This document shows, in pieces, positions 10,512 through 21,499 of a stretch of 64,000 nt of DNA. Position 1 is the first letter of the stretch. Every line of letters starts with the position of its first letter. The position numbers were made by a program, and so were the translations under genes. The notes under the pieces were generated by a model that worked only from the letters and a program-made list of their open reading frames with translations, searched no databases and was not told where the DNA came from. Source of the stretch: Acanthococcus lagerstroemiae. Lineage: Eukaryota > Arthropoda > Insecta > Hemiptera > Eriococcidae. The stretch is from positions 27,177,312 through 27,241,311 of the forward strand of contig CM063113.1 in the NCBI GenBank assembly GCA_031841125.1, written 5' to 3'.

Positions 10512-11032
10512 CTGACTGGACTGGACGACTGACTGACCGACTCAACAGTACATTCAACTACGAGTACCACACTTCTTGTATCAGCCTGTATTCCCTTGCG
10601 AGCATCACGTTCCTTGTACCAGCCTGCCAGCACTATGCTCTACTAGTGCATCATCTTGCAGACGAGTCTGCAACCGCAGGAGGGCATTTTCATGTCTGCT
10701 TTTCGCGGACTGCACCGACATGAGAATGTTATCGTCCAGCGAACGCAGCGTCCAGAAAATGAGCGCGCCAAAAAATATGGAGCGCAACGTGCTCTGCGGA
10801 GCGTAGCGGACAATGACATTCTCAGTCGGCGCAGTCCGCAAAGCAGACATGAAAATGCTCTCCCGTGGTTCCAGACTCGTAAAATGATGCACCAACAGAG
10901 CGTAGTTCTCGCAGGCTGGTACAAGGAACGTCATGCTTGTAAGGGAATACAGGCCAATACAAGGAGTGTGGTACTCTCACGGGAATGAAGTGTTAAGTCA
11001 GTCGGTCAATCAGTCGTCCAGTCAGTCAGTCC
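10512..11032. mobile_element. 521-bp foldback element
   Basis: Left arm about 10512-10739 is the imperfect reverse complement of the right arm, about 10807-11032. Landmarks are the CTGACTGACTGG outer ends, TTCCTTGTACCAGCCTGC in both arms and CATTTTCATGTCTGCTTT near the centre. Loop about 67 bases. The ORFs on both strands here mirror each other and are by-products of the palindrome. No flanking duplication could be fixed. Confidence 0.8.
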
Positions 11033-12436
11033 TTTTCAATGCATATAAATGCCGCATATTTCACTGTTTTTAGCTTATAAAAATCCGCTCCCCCAGTGAT
11101 TGAGATCAGTTCGACTTTTTGAACGCGTTAATTGTGCTTTCCCTTGATAGTGAAACATTGATTTTTGAGGTCTATAAACTTAGAAGCGGAAGAGTGGGTC
11201 GCGAATCTAATGTAATATCTGAAATTAGCGACCCAGCAACACCCCATTTTGATATTTGGTTCAATTTTTTAAGCCAAATATATTTTACCCAACTCAAGGT
11301 GAAATTTAAATCATTGAGCCCGAGTTGGTATCCCATTAAAAAAAAGTAGCCATAAAATAACAATTGGTTTGATATTCTCTCATTTAAAATTACGATATTA
11401 GTAGTATGAACTCCTTTTCCGAAGAGAGAAAACAAAGAATCTAAACCTTGCTCCCTTGTTACTCAAAGATATTTCTCTGTTTTGTGTAGATCTGACCTTA
11501 CATTGGGGATAGGGAGGCATTAATATCCTGATTAGGCGTATAACATAGAATTTCTTATTTTCCTATAGGTCTCTATTTTATACGATTTATCAACATTTTA
11601 GAGCATGTAACGAGTTTATCCTCCCGAAGATATATTTTCAAACGTCAACACGAAGAAAGAAAAAATAACGACGGAAGAAAAGTTATTTGGCTCTAGTGGA
11701 TCGAGGACTGTTCGAGTCGAGTGTTTCAAATAAGCGAAGCTGAAATTTAATATACTCATATTGAAGGTTCATCGTTTCGTACATAGACGATGCAGTGCTG
11801 TTGGAGGTTTTCCCCTTTCACCGTTTATTTATTTTTTTTTGTCGTATATCGGTTGACCGCCCATTCTCAGTTTCAGAGTCAAACCCTCCGGCCCATTTTA
11901 TATAACCTGATTTCACTGTTTCACAGCACGAAGTACAGCGTCGCAAGAAAATTTCGTTATCGGAGGAAAAAATCTATTTATGGAATTACAAGGCTGAATT
12001 ATATGTAAGATCGAAAATGATGCCGTCCTGTATTGATTTTTAAAAAAACGAATGATTTGCGAAGGTATTATTCCCCAACGATAGAGATGGAAGTGAATCC
12101 AGAATAGAATCCGAATCTGAACTCGAGAATTCGAATTTTGAATCATTTCTTCCACATTTATTTAAATTCTTGGACTCTTTTTTCTATGTGTTGATTTGGA
12201 TTTTTGAATTATGTTTTTACAGAATCCAGGATTCTGGTGTCCACATGAGCGAGCTCTGGTTATAGTCTGAAAAAACCTGGGCAGCTATCCTGTCCAAAAT
12301 GTCGATCTTAGCAACCCTAATAATAGATTTTTAATGTATTCTAAGCATTTGTTGGGAGGCGGGTGAATTATGCTCAACAGTTCAACGAGCAGAAATTTAT
12401 TAAAGTATTTTGTTTCGCATAAAATAACTGTTCTTT
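11033..12436. other. Unassigned intergenic sequence
   Basis: AT-rich; no ORF with recognisable content. There is a weak run of GAATC-type words near 12080-12240. I see no promoter, RNA or element ends that I can support. Confidence 0.3.
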
Positions 12437-12597
12437 TGTTCAATATTTATACTAGTGACCAACCAGCTGGAAGAGATACTCGTCGGTTTTTGTATGCAGA
12501 TGATCTGGCTGTAACTGCGCAGGGAGACACACATGAAGAAGTCCAAATTAAACTGCAACATGTGCTAGACGAATTACCCAGATATTATGATAGAGGG
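12437..12597 (+). pseudogene. Non-LTR reverse transcriptase fragment (CR1/Jockey-like)
   Basis: About 50 residues with LFNIYTSDQP, then FLYADDLAVTAQG and EVQIKLQHVLDELPRYY. This is the catalytic YADD region of a LINE reverse transcriptase, of the kind seen in CR1/Jockey-type elements. Nothing of the endonuclease or of the rest of the RT is visible on either side. The frame stays open to 12747, but the later residues do not match an RT. A dead 5'- and 3'-truncated copy. Confidence 0.75.
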
Positions 12598-13649
12598 GCG
12601 TATACGGCGATGCACGCATGCCAAATTGGCCCTGAGACACCGCACCCCCTATTCCGGAAACGCCCCGAATCGGCCTGCGTCAGAATAGGGGGATCGTTTT
12701 GGGGTAGCTTCTGCTGCCTCCATTTGTCCTGTCGCCTCTTCATGTGAAGATTGTCTTCAGAGTGAAAAAAAGAAAAAGAAGAAACCTAACATTGTTTTCA
12801 TTTTTGATTTCTGAAACAGTAATTTCATCAGTCTTAGCGAATTTTCGCCGACTTATTGGACACTTTGCCGTTTTCTTTCGGGGTCATAAGCGAAACACCA
12901 GATTTTGATAACGGTAATAGTCGTGTTAGCAAAACTGACTTTAAAACAAAACTTAATTGCAGGACTTTGTTCGGAATTTTTCTCTATTCCAAAATTATAA
13001 ACGCGTATACCATATTATAAAACTTACACCAACAGTAGGTGAGCCGTGGCAAATGACTTGATCTACTTGACACTGTGTACAAGACAAGACGAAGGTTGTA
13101 CCAGCGATTTCATGAAATTTCATGAAAATAGCACCAGTAGTATTGGTTTTAAAAACACAGTTTTTAAACTTCTGGGACGCACTGTGTAGTCGTAGGAAGG
13201 GCAATTCTAAATGTTTAAGAACTGGATTGTTTTTATCCCTCCTAGTATCTAATTTATTCCCCGGCCCTCAAGATGATAACTGAGTAAGTAGATAAGAAAG
13301 AAACACTTAGCATTCTGAACGAGTTGTCTTACTGACAATTTTGTCTTATTGATACTAGGAATGAAAATACCTTCCAAAGTGAGCTACCAAATTTTTCAAT
13401 TTTAACTCGATTTTCGACTAGACGATAATTTCTGGATAATTCGTCACGTTCATCGCTATGCCGCTTAATTCATTTCTCCCAAGAAATAGGAGGATGAAAT
13501 GAGTAGTCCATAATCTGAGTAAGACCTGTAGTCGCTGAATAAGTTCTTGAACTCTCCTACGTTAGTGTAAAACTCGCTATAAAGTTGTTCAAAACTTTTT
13601 TACAACTCTTTCTCTGAATATTTCAGACGTAGATCCTCTTAAGACATAA
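12598..13649. other. Unassigned sequence
   Basis: No gene seen. A short hairpin lies at about 12643-12690 (CCCCCTATTC ... GAATAGGGGG). The rest is AT-rich, with only short random ORFs. Confidence 0.3.
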
Positions 13650-13735
13650 CAGGGTGTCCATTCTTGTTCAGAAATGATTTTCCCTGACTTTCCAGGTTTT
13701 CCTGGTCATTTTTCCAATTTTCCAGACCCTTCAAA
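13650..13735 (+). mobile_element. Terminal fragment, CAGGGTGTCCA family
   Basis: Starts CAGGGTGTCCATTCT and continues with a TTCCCTGACTTTCCAGG stretch. The same 15-base terminus in reverse orientation ends at 21772. This sub-terminal word is a widespread arthropod repeat type. The superfamily is not assigned. Confidence 0.55.
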
Positions 13736-14164
13736 TACAAACGATATATGCAGGGGGGGGGGGGGGGCAAATTTTTTCGAACATCGTGAGCGGCAAATAT
13801 CGTCTATCACTCCACAAATTCTTTTTGTTTTACTATCGTGTGCTTATAGAGCTGTGGCCGAGGGGGCGTAAAAATTTAACAACGGAAATGAAAACGCGCT
13901 CTATGGGGTGCAGCGTGGTGCAATGTCAATTAACAACTTCATAGATTTTTTCTTTGTGTAACTTAATGCTGACCGTGGGGGGGGGGAAGAATAAAATTCT
14001 AAAATTGGTTTATAGGTTTTCGAGGTCGCTGCAATCGATTGTAGGGATAATTTTTGGATCCTGTCCCTCCTGTTGCGACCAATGAGGTAGCAAGAGCGTA
14101 GGGCAAGCAACGGTTGACTCGGAATTCACCCTTTCTAAGCCTGTCCTCGAATATGAGCAAAGTT
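13736..14164. other. Unassigned, with poly-G runs
   Basis: Contains G runs near 13755 and 13977. No convincing ORF. Confidence 0.3.
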
Positions 14165-14422
14165 TCTATGAAAATAATTTAAAAACGTATATACGATACT
14201 CTAGATAGGAATCAACCATTCGAGCAAGCTGGCTTTCGTAGAAAGTTCGACACAATGGACCACATACAATCATTAACTCAAATTATTGAAAAAACAAAGG
14301 AATATGGCTAGGAGGTTGTACTGGCATTCATCGATTTTAATAAAGCCTTTGACTCTATATACCATCACGCTTGGAGAGCATTAGCGTCGCAAGGCGTCGT
14401 CGAGAAAATTATAGCTATGTGT
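14165..14422 (+). pseudogene. RTE-like LINE reverse transcriptase, 5' part
   Basis: Translates to a typical non-LTR RT stretch: QAGFRRKFDTMDHIQ, then LAFIDFNKAFDS, then RALASQGVVEKII, with one in-frame stop after KEYG. The catalytic FIDFNKAFDS block (first RT aspartate) is visible. The copy is cut at about 14422, where the Gypsy-type element is inserted; the remainder resumes at 19228. It would have copied LINE RNA by target-primed reverse transcription. Confidence 0.75.
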
Positions 14423-14748
14423 GTAATAAGACGTTGTTGGGTCGTCTTATCCTAAACTGGTAAATACTCAAAAACCCCAGTTCAACATTACGTTTACCTT
14501 TATCGCATCTCATGCTTGTACCTACTTGCATAATCCCTTATCTAAACCAACACCTCGGCGTTCGATGCTGTACACTGTCGAACATTCAATCAGAACGTTG
14601 GTCAGTGGCTACAAATCTCGCAGACGTACGAAACGTCTTTTCGATTTAACGATTCGCATGTACTATTTTGCTCATCTGATCAATAAAATATTTAACGAAG
14701 TTTGTGCAATCAACGTCTTGTTATAAATCGTTAAATATTTGTTTCGTG

Positions 14749-15924
14749 ATGTCTGCGGAAAATTCACGTGTTCGCGTAACATTGTTCGCCGGTGCCGACC
14801 CAAATAATCCGAAATCCACCCTTGTGTTTATTCACAGCATAGAATTGCTGAGCGGTGAAAATGTTGGTATTTTCGGCTTCTCCCTCGAACACCAACCTCT
14901 CCGTCTACATAAAGAGCTTATCGCCCTTCCGGTTGTATCCGGCCTAGTCAAATCAATTAAGGCCAGAGGCCAAATCCGCCGGGCCATAGTCACTTTGCCA
15001 CCAGAGGTCCAAACATTGTATTTCGACAATGAAGGCAACGTGCGATTCAATGAGGAATATCTGGAGGAGGTAGACGAATTAAAAAAACCGAGCCCATCGC
15101 CACCAAACCCAATACCACAACCAGTCATCAATGTGCAGCAAAAAAAGTATTTACAATCCGTAACAAAGGATGCTGTCATTCCAAAATTCGACGAACATAC
15201 AATGAATGCCGTAACTTGGATGTCTGGATTCGAAAAAGAATGTGCACGTCTGGAAATAGATACTGCAGACCTCAGACAGGCCCTCCGCCTTTTTCTTACT
15301 GGATCATCTTTAGATTGGTATACAACGAATTTTCTTCTATTGGACGATGTACCCTGGGAGGATTGGAAAAAATCATTCTTGGACAACTTCGCGCTAAAAG
15401 GGTGGACCCAACCAAAGTATGCCGTCAATCATAAATTTATTGGCGGATCACTGAGTGAGTACGCCCAACGTAAATTAAAATTACTCGCGGAAACGGACAC
15501 CTCGCTCCCCGAATCCTGGCGTATTATTTTAGTTATATCCGGCATTCCCGATAGCATAAGTTGTAAAATTGATCGCGATAAGATAAGAACGGTCGGTGAG
15601 CTAATTACCAAAATTAACCAGTTGGATAGACCCCAAAAGACGTCAAATAAACATCATGATAAAATTGATAAAAAAGAAATATCTTATAATAAAGATGAAA
15701 AACAAAGGTTCAACCCGGACCATAAACCATGCAGATTCTGTGAAAAGATAGGAAAGCCTGGGCGCTTCCATCCTGAATCAGAATGTAAAACTCGCTTAAA
15801 TCCGCAACCTGGCAAAAATTACACAAATGTTAATAAATCAACAAATGTTGATAAAAATTTTAGAGTAACAAATAACACTGAAATTGAGGATGCATTAAAC
15901 CAGGAGTCTGTACCAAAAAACTAA
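14749..15924 (+). CDS. gag: Gag polyprotein of Gypsy-type element
   Basis: Intact 391-residue frame. The ATG at 14749 (MSAENSRVRV) is chosen because upstream codons lie in leader sequence. The protein forms the particle that packages the element's RNA. Residues ~150-290 look like a retrotransposon capsid (DLRQALRLFLTGSSLDWY and EDWKKSFLDNF). A zinc-knuckle-like CRFCEKIGKPGRFHPESEC lies near residue 330, with CX2CX9HX4C spacing, longer than the classic CX2CX4HX4C. A basic Lys-rich tract precedes it. The stop codon TAA follows directly on a slippery AAAAAAC, so pol is probably read by -1 frameshift. Confidence 0.85.
   Translation: MSAENSRVRVTLFAGADPNNPKSTLVFIHSIELLSGENVGIFGFSLEHQPLRLHKELIALPVVSGLVKSIKARGQIRRAIVTLPPEVQTLYFDNEGNVRFNEEYLEEVDELKKPSPSPPNPIPQPVINVQQKKYLQSVTKDAVIPKFDEHTMNAVTWMSGFEKECARLEIDTADLRQALRLFLTGSSLDWYTTNFLLLDDVPWEDWKKSFLDNFALKGWTQPKYAVNHKFIGGSLSEYAQRKLKLLAETDTSLPESWRIILVISGIPDSISCKIDRDKIRTVGELITKINQLDRPQKTSNKHHDKIDKKEISYNKDEKQRFNPDHKPCRFCEKIGKPGRFHPESECKTRLNPQPGKNYTNVNKSTNVDKNFRVTNNTEIEDALNQESVPKN
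15915..15921 (+). promoter_or_regulatory. Probable -1 ribosomal frameshift site (A AAA AAC)
   Basis: The heptamer A AAA AAC sits in gag phase immediately before the gag stop TAA (15922-15924). Slipping back one base continues into the pol frame, which is open through this point and leads to the protease active-site region. This is the classic X XXY YYZ arrangement. The element is known only by analogy to retroviral and retrotransposon gag-pol junctions; frameshifting was not shown. Confidence 0.7.
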
Positions 15925-18900
15925 ATCCGCTACCACTCATAATCTTGGATGTAAACATCAACACACAAAAAGCAAAAGGTCTCTATGACGGAGGATCAAA
16001 TATGTCGATCCTATTATATAATTCGCTAAAAAAATTCAATATAAAACTCAATGAAAAATGCATACGTTACAAGACTATGAGTGGTGAAGCTAGTTTCGTT
16101 GGCACAGCCATAATAAACCTGAAAATATTTAATATATCGCACAAAATTCAAGTCTACATAGTAGATAAGAATATAACAAATTACAATATGTTACTAGGTT
16201 TAGATATAATAAAGTTATTTAAACTTTGCCAGGATGAGAACTTAGAAATCTCACAAGCTCCATCTGATAAAACTCCATTAAAATCAAAAACTGAAAATCT
16301 AGAATACAAAATCTCTGAAAAATCAGGAAATCTTGTTAATTGGAATGAGGCCATACCCATCAAAGACTTTGATTTAAAAGTTGAACACTTAGATAACACA
16401 AAACGAAAAGTGATTTATGATTTAGTTGACGAATACGATACATTATTCGCAAAAAATAACTATGATGTAGGTACAGTCTCAAACCACGAAGCGCACATAA
16501 CTCTCACGGAAATGAAATATATAGCAAAAAAACCCTACCGTTGCTCATTCGAAGACCAGCGCGAAATTGAGAAACAAGTTACGGAATTATTAAATAATAA
16601 AATAATTGAACAGTCATGTTCACCATTTGCCGCACCAGTGACCATGGCATATAAAAAAATTGAGGAGGGCAAACCAAAAGAAAAGGTGCGGATGTGCGTG
16701 GACTTCCGAGAACTTAATAAACTATTGGTTCCCGAAAGCCAACCATTCCCTTAATCGAAGATATGATCATCCGCACACGAGATTGTACATGGTTCAGTGC
16801 CCTCGACATAAACAGCGCCTTTTGGTCTATTCCAATTCGGATCAAGGATAGATTCAAAACAGGTTTTGTAACCCAACATGGTCACTGGCAGTGGTGTACA
16901 TTGCCATTCGGTATGAGAAATTCGCCAGCTATATTCCAGCGTATCCTCTCTGGCATAATGCGTCAACATAATTTACAAGATTTTTGCATAAACTATATTG
17001 ATGACATCTTAGTATTTTCAAAATCATTCAACGAACACTTAATCCACTTACGATTATTATTTGACGCAATTAAGGCCGAGGGCTGGAAATTAAAATTTAT
17101 AAAATGCAAATTCGCAACAAATTCCGTAACTTATTTGGGTCATATTATAGAACAAAATACTGTCCGTCCCTTACGTGATAACCTGGTGTCAATCAAAAAT
17201 TTCCCTCGCCCATCAAGTCGAAAAATGTACGTCAATTTCTCGGAAAAATTAATTTTTACCATAAATACATCCCAAATTCAGCAAAAACACTTGACGTATT
17301 TCATAATCTGTTACGAAAAGACGTACCGTTTGAATGGACAAAAGAGTGCGAGAAAACTTTTGAGGAAATCAAGGAATACTTAACTTCCTCACCAGTTCTC
17401 GCAATCTTTGATCCACTCCTTCCAATAAAAATTTACACCGATGCGAGTGGCGAAGGAATAGGGGCTATTTTAAAACAGGTGCAACCGGACGGTGAAGAAA
17501 AACCAGTCGCATACTATTCAAAAAAACTAAACGACGCGCAGAAAAAGAAAAAAGCAGTATATATAGAGAGTTATGCTGTACGTGAGGCTGTGAAATATTG
17601 GCGATTTTGGCTAATAGGACGCCCTTTCACAGTATACACAGATCATAAACCTCTTGAAAAACTAAACCTTAAATCGCGTCCAGATGAAGAACTTGGTGAC
17701 ATAGCTAACTACCTACTACAATACGACTTTAAGATAATTTACCGTCCGGGGCCCTCAAATCTCGAAGCAGATTGCCTATCAAGAAACCCGGTACTAGAAC
17801 CAGACACAAAGGATGACGAAATTGATTTGCGAACGGTAAACCTACTATCATTAGATGAGATAAAAATGTTACAGGAAAACCTACCTGATTCTCCACATAA
17901 CATTAGAAGGGATAACATCCTGAAACGTAAAATTAGAGGAAAAGAAAAAATCCTTCTGCCAGAATCAAGTGGAATCAAACTCTTAAAAAAAGTCCATCTC
18001 CACTTTGGTCATATTGGCGCTTTGAAAATTTATGATATACTAAAAGAACATTATTTTTTTCCAAAAATGTATTTACATGCAGTAAAAATCACAAAATCCT
18101 GTGAAATATGTCTATGTAATAAAACACGAAGGAGAACAGGTGCAGGTATTCTAGGACATTTTGGTCCTGCCGAACGTCCATTTCAAATAATGTCATTAGA
18201 TACAGTTGGTGGATTCGGTGGTCGTCGTTCCAAAAACCGATATCTACACATTCTTGCGGACCACTTCACACGTTTTGCATATATCCTTCCTTCCTCAAAC
18301 CAAAATTCCTCAGCATTCATAAAACTCATTTCCACAACCTTAAAAGACCATCACATTGAAAACCTATTGACGGATCAATATGGTGGCCTATCCTCAAAAG
18401 AATTCTCTAAATTTCTCAAATCCCAAAATATCACACATTTCTTTACAGCAGTCGATAATCCTTCGTCTAATGGTCTCAATGAGAGACTTAATCAGACGTT
18501 AGTTAATCGAATACGCTGCAAAATGAATGAACATGATAGGAACTCGGCGTGGTCGCGGATCGCACGCGATTGTGTCGACGAATATAATCGTACGGTCCAC
18601 TCCTCGACCGGATTCCCACCAAGTTACCTGATGTTTGGAAAACTTGATCCAATTTCTCCTCTACAACCTTTTTCCACTTACTCATTTGATCTCAAAAAAG
18701 CACTCCAAAAATCCCAAATCTCACATATGCGAAATAAGAACAGAATTGATCAGGGAAAGAAAGAAATCTCCTTCAAAGAAGGTGATATAGTTTATATTGA
18801 AAATGGAAACAAATTAAATCGGGAGAAACTAGATCAAGTCCGCATAGGACCATTTAAGATCAAACGAAAAATTTCAAACTCTGTATATGAAATAGACGTT

Positions 18901-18966
18901 GGAAAAAAGAATAGAGGCGACACCCGTCTATACCATATTTCAAAAATAGTACAGTTAGATTCGTAA
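15919..18966 (+). pseudogene. pol: Pol polyprotein of Gypsy-type element, two frameshifts
   Basis: Domains in order: aspartic protease (active-site-like LYDGGSN, where DSG or DTG is usual), reverse transcriptase (VRMCVDFRELNK; CINYIDDILVFSKS with the YIDD core), RNase H (IYTDASGEGIGA; FTVYTDHKPLEKL), integrase with an HHCC zinc finger (HLHFGH ... CEICLCNK) and a D,D,E core (SLDTVGG, LLTDQYGG, NGLNERLNQ), and a C-terminal tail to the TAA at 18964-18966. Two single-base losses break it, one in a C run near 16750 and one in an A run near 17224. Both are in homopolymers, so sequencing error is a real alternative. Otherwise the domains look complete, suggesting a young copy. Confidence 0.85.
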
Positions 18967-19227
18967 AATAGACCTTTACAGACCAATTCTCAGCCTTCAT
19001 CTGTTGTTTTGTGAGATATGGACATCTCAGACTCTGGAGGAATTCTGGACAAGGAGACGCCAACTTGTTAGGCATATTCCAGCGTGGTTTAACACGTTAG
19101 CATTGTTCCTGTGGAAGCGACTGGGTTACGTACGTGTCGTGTTCTCTTTCTCTGCGTAACCCGCTCACGCTGCATAAGGTTGTACGAGTGTGATGTGGAA
19201 TTGCACTTGAGTGGCATATCTATGTGT

Positions 19228-20250
19228 ATGTTAGAAAACGTACACAAACTCGGTAGCGTTTATTTCACTAGATACGAGTAAAAAAGGCGATATATTCAAA
19301 GTGGGTCGAGGGGTAAAGCAGGGAGACTCCGTCTCACAAAATTTATTTAACGCGGTATTAGAGGATGTATTCAGAAAACTAGAGTGGGACAGTTACGGAT
19401 TGAGGATTAATGGTCTGCAGATTAACAACCTCAGATTTGCCGATGACATCGTACTGATTGGAAAAAATATGGAGGAAATTAATGCAATGATTGAGGACCT
19501 GAGACAGCAAGGAGCTAATGTAGGACTTTCGATTAACCTGGAGAAATCTAAAATAATGAGGAACGATTACAAAAAAGAACTCCGCCTCCCTAACACAGTA
19601 AAACTCGAGGTAGTAGAAGAATATAAGTACTTAGGACAAATCGTGTCATTTAAAAACAGAATCGACAAGGAAATTCAAGTTCATATTAATAACTCGTGGA
19701 AAGCATTTTGAGCCCAAAAACATATTTTTAAAAGTAATATGAAAACCAAAACTAAAGCAAAAATCTTAAGTAGCTGCGTGATACCAGTGGCAACATACGG
19801 GGCTCAAACATGGTCAATAACGAAAAAGGTATTTGAAGAAACTAAACGTAATGCAAAATTCCATATGTTCAGAAATATTTTGAAAATTAAGCTGAGAGAC
19901 AAAATTAGACTTGCAGACGTAAAAAGAAAAATTAACACACCTGATATTGGCAATGTGATTAGAAAATTAAAATGGAATTACGCAGGTCATTTGATAAGAG
20001 AGGAAGAACCCAAATGGCATAAAATTGCAACTATTTGGACCCCGTATGGCCATAAACATGCAAGGGCCGACCAATACTGCGCTGGAGAGACGACTTTAAA
20101 GAGGGGTGGGAGGGTGGACAAGATTGGCGAAAAACCGCGACACATGGAAGGAGATGGTGGAAACCTATGCCCTCAAATGGGCGGGGTAGCTGGCTGTAGC
20201 ACACCTACCCAAGGTTGTAAATAAAAATAAAAATAAAATAAAAGTCACCG
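19228..20250 (+). pseudogene. RTE-like LINE reverse transcriptase, 3' part and tail
   Basis: Continues the LINE interrupted at 14422. Shows the KVGRGVKQGDS motif, LRFADDIVLIGKN (catalytic FADD), EEYKYLGQIV, and a C-terminal region with NVIRKLKWNYAGHLIR. There is a stop after WKAF near 19710, followed by a further open frame to 20224. It ends with an AAATAAAAATAAAA tail at 20219-20245, a simple-repeat 3' end as in RTE elements. Defective copy. Confidence 0.8.
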
Positions 20251-20635
20251 AAGAGGGTAAAAATACAGTTTTATTTACTCACAGTGTTGCTTAAAGAAAA
20301 TAACCCCGTAAAAATTTCTCAACTGAAAAAGCAGAGGAGCTTAAATTTGGTCCAGATTAAAAATCGGAAGCGATATTCGACATCAGCGTCACAAAACCAC
20401 CCCTATTTCGATACTTAGTGCCATTTTTCGCCAGAGAAGCTGGATTCGTATTACGACAGTGCTCTGAAAGGGATCGGATAAAAATCTGAGGCGGTATTCG
20501 AAATCAGCAACTCAGAGCTTGGTTGACTATCCTGTCCAAAAAAGTGACTTTAAAATCTCGTAAAGAATTTGGAACCTGAGGCAAATTAGAGTAACCAGAG
20601 TCGCCCCTCCTTCGTGGAGCCTGAATGGTTTAGAG
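20251..20635. other. Unassigned, small internal repeat
   Basis: No ORF of note. AATCGGAAGCGATATTCGA near 20360 and AATCTGAGGCGGTATTCGA near 20485 are diverged copies of one phrase, followed by GACTATCCTGTCCAAA, which also occurs near 12280. Confidence 0.35.
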
Positions 20636-21498
20636 CAATAGTTCCCAACCGGTGGTTCGCGGAGAAGGCGTGAGTGGTCCGCAACATGATACACGATGAA
20701 GTCATATTTATCTCTGAATACCTACTTATTGAAGGTATAAAAAAGAAGCAATGTGTACAAAATAGTTAGCAGTGAACAAGCTTGTTCTTGAATGCACTTT
20801 CCGACGATAACGATAAGCAATAACATAATGAAATTGGGGCCAGGAGGTGCTAGAATGGTAGCAGCTGAAAAAGCAGCATCCGCATCGTTCAAACTATCGC
20901 ATCTCATCGCAACATCGAAAAAAGCACACACAATAGGTGACACTTTCCTGAAACCGTGTTTACTTGCTACCGTTGAGGAACTTTTTGGTGAAGAGGTTAA
21001 AAAAAAGTCAATGAAATTTCACATTTTAATAACACAGTCACAGATCGCATTGGGAAAATATCTGTTGATATTGAAGCGCAGCTATTGGAGAAATTAAGAA
21101 AGTCAATGTACATTGGTTTGCAATGTGACGAAAGCACTGATGTGGCCCAGTGCTGCAATCTACTTGTTTACGTTCGTTTTTTAGATGAGGACAACTTCAT
21201 TAAAGAAGAATTCTTACTTCTGCAAGATCTGGCGACAACATCTAAGGGAAAAGACATGATGAAAGTAATTGACGATTACTTCAAGAAGCATGAGATATCA
21301 TGGGCAAAGGTTAGTGGTTTGTGTACTGACGGAGCTCCCGCAATGACAGGCTGCAAATCTGGTCTTGCAGCGTAGGTAAAACGCAAAAACCCTTCTGTAA
21401 TGACGTCTCACTGCACCATTCATCGTCAAGTTTTGGTTGCAAGAACACTACCAGCAGACTTAACTTGTACCCTAACAGTAGCCATTAAGGTGGTCAAC
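20636..21498 (+). pseudogene. hAT transposase, N-terminal half, truncated
   Basis: Begins with a hAT-like terminus, CAATAGTTCCCAACCGGTGG, close to the CAGTGGTTCCCAACC ends common in this superfamily. Coding follows in three pieces: SHLIATSKKAHTIGDTFLKP (about 20895-20955), GLQCDESTDVAQC with LCTDGAPAMTG (about 21115-21370; it includes the first catalytic Asp region), then MTSHCTIHRQVLVARTLP and VIKVVNH-like sequence to about 21498. There is a frameshift near 21090 and a stop at 21373. The C-terminal RNase-H-like and dimerisation half is missing; it is replaced by the CCCTGACTTT-type repeat. Resembles ZBED5/SCAND3-like hAT proteins. Confidence 0.8.
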
Positions 21499-21499
21499 C

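Larger units (their letters stand above)
14423..19219 (+). mobile_element. Gypsy-type gag-pol retroelement inserted in LINE
   Basis: A 4.8-kb insertion carrying gag and pol (protease, RT, RNase H, integrase) in Ty3/Gypsy order. CTATGTGT occurs at both junctions (14415-14422 and 19220-19227), and removing the insert rejoins RTE reading sequence. AATAAA lies near 14680. No env ORF. I could not find matching direct LTRs between the left flank (14423-14748) and the right flank (18967-19219), which is unexpected. The left end contains a small hairpin (ATAAGACG/CGTCTTAT) and the right end another (GGGTTACG/CGTAACCC). Confidence 0.75.

Noticed and set aside
10605..10988. ORFs of about 110 codons on both strands
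   Set aside because: They mirror each other within a foldback and are by-products of the palindrome.
14832..15428. 198-codon minus-strand ORF
   Set aside because: Shadow of the intact gag frame on the opposite strand.
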